Shown here piece after piece: positions 17,938 to 24,091 of a DNA stretch of 64,000 bases; positions within the stretch are counted from its first letter, which is position 1; the number at the start of each line of letters is the position of its first letter. The translations under genes were made by a program, and so were the position numbers. The DNA is taken from assembly GCA_013824115.1 (NCBI GenBank), contig PNNG01000001.1, positions 1-64,000 on the forward strand. Reading direction: 5' to 3'. Under the pieces are notes generated by a model. The model saw only the letters and a list, made by a program, of their open reading frames with translations, made no database searches and was not told where the DNA came from. Source of the DNA: Sphingobacteriaceae bacterium. Lineage in GTDB: Bacteria; Bacteroidota; Bacteroidia; UBA7662.

Positions 17938-18525
17938 TTAACAAGGATTGCGTTTCACACCGAATACGGTACTCACCGAATCAACAACACCCGTATAGGT
18001 AGGCACCAAATTGCCTGATGGATCGAGGGTGAAACCTGAAAATTCACGTAAAGCACCACTGTAATCGCCGAAAATGGAGTCGGTGGTAATTCGGACGATA
18101 TTCACAGTCAAACCCGAAGGATCGTATTGCCTGAACAACACACCGGGAATATCGATGATGCAAAAAGCATCGACCCAGCTGGCAAAAGTGTAGGTACCGA
18201 TGGCAGCAGCTGGTGAATTCCAAATCAATGCCAACATGGTGTCGTTGGCACCTGCACTCAATGAACGGGTAATGGGGTCCCAATTCACCCCGTTGCCCGT
18301 GGCCAGTGCCCAGGTGGTACCCACGGTATCGGTGCAAGAAAATCCGAAACCGGCCGATTGCTGTACCTGACTGGCCCCATTGATCCTGAAAGTAGCGTTA
18401 GAGCCCGACATAAATACCGTATCTCTGGTATTGGGCGTAAAGTTTTGCTGGAAAACTTCTTCTGGCTCGCAGCTAATAAGCAAAGCGCCGAAGGCCAAGA
18501 TTGCAAGTAGTTTTGAAATATTCAT
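17938..18525 (-). CDS. Conserved hypothetical lipoprotein, tandem paralogue A
   Basis: A 195-aa protein with a lipoprotein signal ending LLISC (Cys19). The mature domain contains ATFRINGASQVQQSAGFG, a repeated NDTM...AIGTYTFA stretch and a conserved C-terminal GVVDSVSTVFGVKRNPC. Several Cys residues, including the last residue, could pair as disulfides. I do not recognise the family; a small beta-rich surface or periplasmic domain is likely. It is a close paralogue of the protein at 18930-19523. Position directly before the sigma gene suggests it is a target or sensor within the same regulatory unit. Confidence 0.82.
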   Translation of the reverse strand: MNISKLLAILAFGALLISCEPEEVFQQNFTPNTRDTVFMSGSNATFRINGASQVQQSAGFGFSCTDTVGTTWALATGNGVNWDPITRSLSAGANDTMLALIWNSPAAAIGTYTFASWVDAFCIIDIPGVLFRQYDPSGLTVNIVRITTDSIFGDYSGALREFSGFTLDPSGNLVPTYTGVVDSVSTVFGVKRNPC

Positions 18526-18544
18526 TTTTTATTTGTTTCGCTTT

Positions 18545-18579
18545 ACACCCAATAGTGCATTTAGCCACCAAACGTTACA
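18545..18579 (-). promoter_or_regulatory. ECF-like promoter motif A
   Basis: On the minus strand TGTAACGTTTGGTGGC, then CTATTGGGTGT. The same blocks occur at the same 35-bp span upstream of the paralogue (19543-19577). Both end exactly 20 bp before the start codon. TGTAAC resembles the AAC core of ECF -35 elements; recognition by the neighbouring sigma factor is inferred. Confidence 0.55.
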
Positions 18580-18875
18580 AGTCAAACGCATAATTTTTTT
18601 TATCAGACATAACTTGCTGTTTTTGAACAGCTGAATATGCATATCGTTTGGTATCGAAGCACATCTTTTCAAAAAACAGCCTATCACCATGGTGTTTTTC
18701 AACATTACCCTGCCCTACTGGTGTTGCGCCTCTCAGCTCGTCGCTTTTGCTGAGCCATGAGCCAAGATACACCACTTAGGCAAACGCCTTCTTGCGTTCA
18801 TCTTACCGAAAAGAAAGAGCATATCAATTGCTCCATCTACAACCTTGTCCCAGGAGGATTAGGGGGCCTAAATGC
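18580..18875. other. Intergenic stretch with no supported gene
   Basis: Together with the flanking promoter motif and terminator this forms a gap of 404 bp between the two lipoprotein genes. I see no long reading frame with coding character, no tRNA-like fold and no repeat here. Confidence 0.5.
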
Positions 18876-18907
18876 AAAAAAAAACGGGAAGTGCATGGCA
18901 CCTCCCG
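18876..18907 (-). terminator. Rho-independent terminator of lipoprotein B
   Basis: A 10-bp stem with one mismatch and an ATG loop (plus-strand 18885-18907), followed on the minus strand by nine T residues. It lies 22 bp after the stop of the lipoprotein gene at 18930-19523. Confidence 0.85.
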
Positions 18908-18929
18908 CTTTTGAAAATCAAAATAAATG

Positions 18930-19523
18930 TTAGCAAGGATTACGCTTCACGCCAAATACACTGCTTACCGAATCTACCACACCTGAATAGGTGGGCACCA
19001 AGTTGCCCGAAGGATCCAATTGCAGACCAATGAATTCACGCAAAGCACCACTGTAGTTACCAAAGATGGAATCGGGGGTGATTCTTGAAATGTTCACCGT
19101 TAAGCCGCTTGCATCATACTGCCTGAACATTACGCCTGGAATGTCGATGAGACAAAAGGCATCATCCCAATTGGCAAAGGTGTAGGTACCAATGGCGGCG
19201 GTTGGCGACTGCCACACCAACGCAAACATGGTGTCGTTGGCTCCTGCGCTCAAACTACGCGCAGCCGGATCCCAGGTAACTCCATTGCCGGTAGCCAATG
19301 CCCAATAGCTTCCTGAAGTATCAGTGCACAAAAGGCCAAAGCCTGCCGATTGCTGGATCTGACTGGCACCATTGAGCCTGAAAGTGGCCGTTGATCCCGA
19401 AGTGAACGTTGGGTTGTTCGGATTGGGATTGGGGGTGGGATTGGGTTGCACAGCATTTTCTTTTTCGCAACTCATGAAAGCGGCAGCTACTGCCAACATT
19501 CCTACTACTTTTTTCAAATTCAT
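18930..19523 (-). CDS. Conserved hypothetical lipoprotein, tandem paralogue B
   Basis: A 197-aa protein with lipoprotein signal ending AFMSC (Cys19) and a Pro/Asn-rich linker (PNPTPNPNPNNP) after the lipid site. The domain is strongly similar to its neighbour (shared SAGFG, LATGNGV, SLSAGANDTM, AIGTYTFA, SVFGVKRNPC), with differences spread along the length. It has its own promoter-like motif and a strong terminator, so it is expressed independently of the sigma gene. Function unknown. The roughly 1-kb spacing of gene, promoter and hairpin copies shows a tandem duplication of the entire unit. Confidence 0.82.
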   Translation of the reverse strand: MNLKKVVGMLAVAAAFMSCEKENAVQPNPTPNPNPNNPTFTSGSTATFRLNGASQIQQSAGFGLLCTDTSGSYWALATGNGVTWDPAARSLSAGANDTMFALVWQSPTAAIGTYTFANWDDAFCLIDIPGVMFRQYDASGLTVNISRITPDSIFGNYSGALREFIGLQLDPSGNLVPTYSGVVDSVSSVFGVKRNPC

Positions 19524-19542
19524 TTTTTATTGATTTGGATTC

Positions 19543-19577
19543 ACACCCAATAGCGCAAAGGGCTACCGAACGTTACA
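19543..19577 (-). promoter_or_regulatory. ECF-like promoter motif B
   Basis: On the minus strand TGTAACGTTCGGTAGC, then CTATTGGGTGT, matching motif A at 18545-18579 in sequence, spacing and distance (20 bp) to the start codon, while the sequence between the blocks differs. Conservation of the blocks suggests function, though shared ancestry also contributes. Confidence 0.55.
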
Positions 19578-19746
19578 GCCCTAATCAATATTTTATTTCA
19601 TTACGCATAACTCGCTGTATTTGAGCATATACTAGATACTTGTGTTTTGGAAATATATCATACATTATGAAGCCTTTTTTGGCTAGTTGAGGCAGCTTCA
19701 TGAAAATTCACATACTTAAATCCCTAGAGAAATTCACAAGCATTTG

Positions 19747-19774
19747 TTTGTTAGTAGCATTATTACTACCTTTA
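19747..19774 (+). promoter_or_regulatory. hicAB promoter with operator-like repeat
   Basis: TTTG (19747-19750), a 16-bp spacer and TACCTTTA (19767-19774) resemble the Bacteroidota promoter. An inverted repeat TAGTA-N7-TACTA (19752-19768) fills the spacer, a good position for HicB autorepression. Confidence 0.5.
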
Positions 19775-19790
19775 GTTAAAATCAAAAGGC

Positions 19791-19982
19791 ATGATCAAAA
19801 AAGTCAAAGCCATGATTAAACTGTTGGAAGAAGATGGATGGGTACTTAAAAACATCAAAGGGAGTCACCGGCAATTCAAACATCCAACCAAGCCAGGTAA
19901 AGTAACAATCAACGGTAAACTCAGCGATGACCTGAGCCATGAATTGGTAAATAGTATAGAAAAGCAAGCTGGATTAAGGTAA
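19791..19982 (+). CDS. hicA: HicA-family mRNA interferase toxin
   Basis: A 63-aa HicA protein with a dsRBD-like fold that cleaves mRNA independently of the ribosome. The N-terminal helix KAMIKLLEEDGW is followed by the catalytic His region IKGSHRQFKHP and the strand KVTINGK. Length is standard. It lies 11 bp upstream of hicB in the usual toxin-first order. The catalytic His is present, so the toxin is probably functional. Confidence 0.93.
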   Translation: MIKKVKAMIKLLEEDGWVLKNIKGSHRQFKHPTKPGKVTINGKLSDDLSHELVNSIEKQAGLR

Positions 19983-19993
19983 AACTTTACAAA

Positions 19994-20413
19994 ATGGAAA
20001 AGCACCACGTAGAGGTAATCATCAAATTTACAGGCAATAATTTTGGTGCCTATGTACCCCTATTGCCAGGTTGTGTTGCCACGGCCAGCGAACCAGGCGA
20101 AATCATGGACAACATCAGGGAAGCGATTTATGCGCACATTGAGAGCAGTTTGGAAGATAACGACCCTTTAGACGAAGTATTCAAAGGAGCTTTTGAATTA
20201 CAATTTCAGTTCGATACTGTGGGTTTACTCAATTACTTCAAAGGCATTTTTACAAATGCAGCATTTGAAAAACTCACCGGAATCCACCAAAAACAAATAC
20301 AGCATTATGCCAGTGGCTTAAAAAGGCCACGCAAGCAACAAGCCCAAAAAATTGAACATGCCCTGCATAAATTGGGAAGAAATTTGCTCGAAATAGATGT
20401 GGTGACCAACTGA
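19994..20413 (+). CDS. hicB: HicB-family antitoxin with C-terminal HTH
   Basis: A 139-aa antitoxin. The N-terminal RNase H-like domain (residues about 1-75, with GAYVPLLPGCVATASE) binds HicA. The C-terminal region (about 90-130, FEKLTGIHQKQIQHYASGLK) is a helix-turn-helix that probably binds the operator in front of hicA. Length and architecture match the HTH class of HicB rather than the RHH class. Confidence 0.93.
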   Translation: MEKHHVEVIIKFTGNNFGAYVPLLPGCVATASEPGEIMDNIREAIYAHIESSLEDNDPLDEVFKGAFELQFQFDTVGLLNYFKGIFTNAAFEKLTGIHQKQIQHYASGLKRPRKQQAQKIEHALHKLGRNLLEIDVVTN

Positions 20414-20429
20414 ATCTGGCCATTCCATC

Positions 20430-21872
20430 TCAAATCTTCACGCACACATTCGTGGGCTCGGTGAAAAAGCGCAGTGCTTCCCAACCGCCTTCGCGGCCCA
20501 CGCCTGAGGCCTTGTGCCCCCCGAAAGGCGTCCGCAAATCGCGCAGTAGCCAGCAGTTCACCCACACAATGCCGAATTTGAGTTGTGCACCCAGGCGGTG
20601 CGTGCGGCTGAGGTTGCTCGTCCATACACCGGCTGCCAAACCGTACTGGGTATCGTTGGCCATGGCGAGTGCTTCCTCTTCGGTGTCGAAAGGCTGCAGG
20701 GTTACGACCGGACCAAAAATCTCTTCCTGATTCGTACGGCAGCTGTTGGCCAGGCCTTCAATGACGGTTGGACGGATGAACCATCCCCCCGCACAACGTC
20801 CTTCGCTTTTCACAGCAGTTCCGCCGGTCAAAATGCGGCCACCTTCTTCTTGTGCGAGCTGGATGTAGCCCATCACCTTATTGAAATGCTGCTCGGAGGC
20901 GATGGCGCCCAAATCGCTGCTTTCATCTTCAGGATCGCCTACTTTCAAAGCAGCCACGCGCGCCACAAAATCGTCGCGGAAACGCTCGTAAATGCTCCGC
21001 TCAACGAAAATGCGCGAACCGCACAAGCAAATTTCGCCCTGGTTGGTAAAGGCAGAGCGCACGGCAGTAGACAATGCCAATTCATAGTCGGCATCTGCGA
21101 AAATGAGGGTGGGATTTTTCCCTCCCAACTCCAGCGACAGCTTCTTGAACAGCGGGGCCGCCTGCCGGGCAATGGTGGCTCCGGTAAGCGTACCTCCCGT
21201 AAAACTGATGGCTTTCACCGTTGGGTGCACGTTGAGCGTATTGCCAATGCTGGCGCCTAAGCCGTGTACAATGTTGAGCACCCCAGGCGGCATCCCTGCT
21301 TCGCGACACAATTCGCTGAACAGGAAAGCGGTCATGGGCGTGATTTCTGATGGTTTGGCCACCAGCGTATTGCCTGCAGCGAGGGCCGGAGCAATCTTCC
21401 AGGTGAACAAATACAAGGGTAAATTCCAGGGTGAAATGCAGCCTACCACCCCCAGCGGTTGGCGCAAGGTGTAGTTGATGGCGCTTTGATCCGTTACATG
21501 CGCCTCGCTGCTCCAATGTTTGACGGCCGTCGCAAAAAAGCGGAAATTGTCAACGGCACGGGGAATGTCCATGCGGCGGGCGAGGGCAACGGGCTTGCCT
21601 TGGTCGCGACTCTCGGCCCGTGCAAACTCCTCCAGCCGGCTTTCGAGCAAATTGGCCACGCGTTCCATGATGGCCCCACGTTCGGCTGCAGGCAGGGTGC
21701 TCCATTCCGGAAATGCCTGTTCGGCCGCTGCAATGGCAGCTTCTACATCGGCAGCCTGTGAATCGGGTAGCTGACTGTACACTGCACCGGTGGCAGGTTC
21801 GTGGTTGGGTAACCAACTGCCGCCTAAGGCAGGCTGAAACTCACCGTTGATGTAATTGAGGATGTTGATCAT
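20430..21872 (-). CDS. Aldehyde dehydrogenase, 2-aminomuconate-semialdehyde dehydrogenase-like
   Basis: A 480-aa NAD(P)-dependent aldehyde dehydrogenase. Active-site residues are Cys282 in GEICLCGSR, Glu248 in LELGGKNP, Asn150 in PWNLPLY and Lys173 in AKPSE. Several signatures recall the ALDH8A1/2-aminomuconic semialdehyde dehydrogenase group: DQGKPVALARRMDIPRAV, GEICLC, and WVNCWLLRDLRTPFGG. This suggests a step in kynurenine (tryptophan) or aromatic ring-cleavage degradation. The ATG at 21870-21872 is preferred to a TTG that touches the upstream stop. It is last in an apparent operon nth-SDR-ALDH. Other kynurenine genes are not in the window, so the substrate is provisional. Confidence 0.85.
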   Translation of the reverse strand: MINILNYINGEFQPALGGSWLPNHEPATGAVYSQLPDSQAADVEAAIAAAEQAFPEWSTLPAAERGAIMERVANLLESRLEEFARAESRDQGKPVALARRMDIPRAVDNFRFFATAVKHWSSEAHVTDQSAINYTLRQPLGVVGCISPWNLPLYLFTWKIAPALAAGNTLVAKPSEITPMTAFLFSELCREAGMPPGVLNIVHGLGASIGNTLNVHPTVKAISFTGGTLTGATIARQAAPLFKKLSLELGGKNPTLIFADADYELALSTAVRSAFTNQGEICLCGSRIFVERSIYERFRDDFVARVAALKVGDPEDESSDLGAIASEQHFNKVMGYIQLAQEEGGRILTGGTAVKSEGRCAGGWFIRPTVIEGLANSCRTNQEEIFGPVVTLQPFDTEEEALAMANDTQYGLAAGVWTSNLSRTHRLGAQLKFGIVWVNCWLLRDLRTPFGGHKASGVGREGGWEALRFFTEPTNVCVKI

Positions 21873-21881
21873 GGCCGGCAA

Positions 21882-22673
21882 TTAAAGGTTTCCTGTTCTA
21901 CCACCGTCTACCGGCAAGTTGATGCCGTTGATGTAGGCCGCGGCCGGACTCGCCAAAAAGGCAATGGCAGCCGCCACCTCTTCGGGTTCACCAAAACGAC
22001 CGGCGGGAATTTCAGCCAGCATTTCAGCAGCCACATCGCTCACTTCATGGCCGGTTTTTTCGGCCTTGTTTTGCATGATTTGCTCTAACCTGCCTGTACG
22101 GGTGGCTCCGGGCAACACATTGTTGACGGTAATGCCAAAAGGTGCCACCTCGTTCGACAGCGTTTTTGCCCAGTTGGCAACGGCGGCCCGGATGGTATTG
22201 CTCACACCCAAACCTTTGAGGGGCAGTTTCACTGAGGTGCTGATCACATTGATGATGCGGCCGTAACCGGCTTCTTTCATGCCCGGCAATAAAGCTTGGG
22301 CCAGCAGGTGATTGGCCATGAGGTGCTGGCGAAAGGCGGCTTCAAACTCCACCAACTTCGCGGAGGTAATCGGACCAGCTGGCGGTCCACCCGTATTGTT
22401 TACTAGGATGTGCGCCATCATGCCACCACCGGTCCAGGCAGCGAGCACACTTTGCAACATGGCGGTATTGCTCATGTCGCAAGCCAAAAAGCCGTGCTCT
22501 TGCTCGCCATTGTTCGGTAATTCGTAAATGGTTTGCAGGAGGGTATCGGGATTGCGGGCCATCACAATTACATTTGCGCCTTGGGCGGCCAACAAAATGG
22601 CGGCGGCTTTGCCAATGCCTTGGGTGGCGCCACCGACGAGGGCGGTTTTTCCGGTTAAATCAGTTTGTAGCAT
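21882..22673 (-). CDS. SDR-family protein with degenerate catalytic tetrad
   Basis: A 263-aa classical-type short-chain dehydrogenase fold. The cofactor motif reads GGATQGIG (Gly for the first Thr), and NNTGG replaces NNAG. Ser145 is kept, but the expected Tyr-xxx-Lys is Ser158-xxx-Arg162 (in VSNTIRAAV). This matches the BKR-like SDR subgroup known to lack a perfect tetrad. It may be a different type of enzyme or a non-reductase. The C-terminal GRFGEPEEVAAAIAFLAS and NGINLPVDGGRTG are standard. Its start overlaps the end of nth by 14 bp, and the ALDH gene follows within 10 bp, so all three are likely translated from one mRNA. Confidence 0.88.
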   Translation of the reverse strand: MLQTDLTGKTALVGGATQGIGKAAAILLAAQGANVIVMARNPDTLLQTIYELPNNGEQEHGFLACDMSNTAMLQSVLAAWTGGGMMAHILVNNTGGPPAGPITSAKLVEFEAAFRQHLMANHLLAQALLPGMKEAGYGRIINVISTSVKLPLKGLGVSNTIRAAVANWAKTLSNEVAPFGITVNNVLPGATRTGRLEQIMQNKAEKTGHEVSDVAAEMLAEIPAGRFGEPEEVAAAIAFLASPAAAYINGINLPVDGGRTGNL

Positions 22674-23337
22674 GCGTTTTAAGGTTGAGCGCGGCTTTCC
22701 GCGCTTGTTTTTGGTACCACTGACAGGCCTCTTGCAGGGCGCATTCGCCGCACTTCGGACTGCGTGCCACGCAAATGTAACGGCCGTGCAATATCAGCCA
22801 GTGATGCGCCCGGCTTACCAGGTGCTCGGGCAGGTATTTGATGAGTTGTTTTTCGGCTTCAAGGGGAGTGCGGGCTTTTTGGGTGAGCCCCAGCCGTGCC
22901 GATACCCTAAATACATGCGTATCGACTGCCATGGCCGGTTTGTCGAAAATCACCGAGGCAATCACATTGGCGGTTTTGCGGCCTACGCCTGGTAGTTTGA
23001 CCAATTGGTCAATTTCGGCTGGTACGATGTCGTTGAATTCGTGGTGCAGCATTTGTCCGAGCCCTACCAAATGTTTGGCCTTGTTGTTCGGGTAAGAAAT
23101 GCTGCGGATGAGCGCAAAAACCTCATCAACGCTTGCCCGTGACAGGCTTTCTGCCGTGGGAAAACGCTCGAAAAAGCGGGGCGTGGTGAGGTTCACGCGT
23201 TTGTCGGTACACTGGGCACTCAGCACCACGGCTACCAGCAGCTCATAGGGATTGCTGTAAAACAATTCCGTTTCGGCATCGGGTGCTGTTTGCAAAAAAT
23301 GGCGGATGATGAAGTCGAAGCGTTCTTTGCGGCGCAT
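22660..23337 (-). CDS. nth: Endonuclease III
   Basis: A 225-aa base-excision repair glycosylase/AP lyase that removes oxidised pyrimidines. It has the helix-hairpin-helix LPGVGRKTAN with catalytic Lys, the catalytic Asp in VDTHVFR, and a C-terminal 4Fe-4S cluster motif C-x6-C-x2-C-x5-C (ICVARSPKCGECALQEAC). The ATG at 23335-23337 is chosen because MRRKERFDFI aligns with the usual family start; an upstream ATG at 23388 would add 17 atypical residues. The -7-like box TATTTTTC ends 4 bp before this ATG, which supports the choice. Confidence 0.95.
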   Translation of the reverse strand: MRRKERFDFIIRHFLQTAPDAETELFYSNPYELLVAVVLSAQCTDKRVNLTTPRFFERFPTAESLSRASVDEVFALIRSISYPNNKAKHLVGLGQMLHHEFNDIVPAEIDQLVKLPGVGRKTANVIASVIFDKPAMAVDTHVFRVSARLGLTQKARTPLEAEKQLIKYLPEHLVSRAHHWLILHGRYICVARSPKCGECALQEACQWYQKQARKAALNLKTHATN

Positions 23338-23341
23338 GCCC

Positions 23342-23349
23342 GAAAAATA
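23342..23349 (-). promoter_or_regulatory. -7-like box of nth
   Basis: On the minus strand TATTTTTC, one mismatch from TAnnTTTG, ends 4 bp before the nth ATG. The spacing is the same as for rlmN and rbfA, again predicting a leaderless mRNA. Confidence 0.45.
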
Positions 23350-23389
23350 CGGAGAAAGGGCGGGATTTGGGCCCCATGGCTGCTTCATG

Positions 23390-23618
23390 TTTCCCGCAGC
23401 AGAAGCAGTTTTACGCAGAAAAGGCCATTGTATAGCGCAGAGCTTGGTTTCGTATTGGCCATGTGCTTAGGAGGTTTCCCGCAGAATTCGCAGACTTGCG
23501 CAGAAAGGTTATTGGAAAGCGCAGACTTTGATTTCGACTTGGCCGTGTTTTGGGGAAGGTTTCCCGCAGAATGCGCAGACTTTCGCAGAAAAGTCATAAG
23601 TGCGCAGGCAATCCCAAT
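23390..23618. repeat. Non-coding 85-bp tandem repeats with CGCAGA motifs
   Basis: TTTCCCGCAG recurs at 23390, 23475 and 23560, exactly 85 bp apart. Each unit continues with CGCAGA/CGCAGC motifs at about 11-15 bp spacing, and units 1 and 2 share a TTTCG...TTGGCC segment. The array has about 2.7 units and fills the 350-bp gap between nth and the small gene at 23691. No gene is supported in this gap. Function unknown. Confidence 0.85.
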
Positions 23619-23690
23619 CAAAACCCTTACGAGGCGTTGAAATTGTTGGTTCCTGAAGTCAACAAAAACCAGCTCTGAAGGGGCGATAGC

Positions 23691-23909
23691 CTATAGGGAG
23701 GCGTAATCGAGCAACTGCTTCAAACGCACCGGATCGGGTTCGGGCAAAACTTCGGCGGTGAGAGAGGCCACCAATTCGGCAGTTTCGCGGTATTCTTGCT
23801 GCAATTGAGCATCACTAATGAGCAGATGCTCAAAAGCATTGGCCTCCGCCGGGCGGAGTTCGTTGAAAAGGTGAAGCAGCAAGGTGTGTTGGGTAAAGCT
23901 TTGGGCCAT
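23691..23909 (-). CDS. Small conserved hypothetical protein
   Basis: A 72-aa acidic, helical, cytosolic protein (HTLLLHLFNELRPAEANAFE then EEYR-like helix and a final LLDYASL). It resembles a group of short Bacteroidota proteins with the pattern LLxHLYxE...E...LLxDxxLxxEY and a C-terminal LxY; this is recalled from general knowledge, not from a search. The helical N-terminus is reminiscent of zinc-less anti-sigma heads, but there is no transmembrane segment and no partner sigma gene. Function unknown. It stands alone, divergent from the pseudouridine synthase gene. Confidence 0.6.
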   Translation of the reverse strand: MAQSFTQHTLLLHLFNELRPAEANAFEHLLISDAQLQQEYRETAELVASLTAEVLPEPDPVRLKQLLDYASL

Positions 23910-24061
23910 ATAAACGATTTGATTCCCAAACGCATCCTTTTTATTCGTATTGCCAGCTTGTCAAAAAAATGTCATCGGCCATAAAAAGCTTCGTCCCGTA
24001 GTGCGCGAATCGCGGCTAGTCTTATTAACATTTCTTGTGCGGCGGTGTGAATAATTATGTA

Positions 24062-24069
24062 TACCTTTG
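24062..24069 (+). promoter_or_regulatory. -7 promoter box of the pseudouridine synthase gene
   Basis: TACCTTTG exactly matches TAnnTTTG and lies 22 bp before the ATG. No well-spaced TTTG -33 element was found. Confidence 0.5.
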
Positions 24070-24091
24070 TCGGGTATATTAATTCTTTTTC

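Noticed and set aside
23390-23618. Possible CRISPR array
   Set aside because: The 85-bp unit contains no short invariant repeat alternating with unique spacers, and no cas gene is in the window.
23290-23640. A 116-codon plus-strand frame over the 85-bp repeats
   Set aside because: It begins inside nth on the opposite strand, and its sequence shows the repeat in shifting frames (85 is not divisible by 3), so it is not protein-coding.
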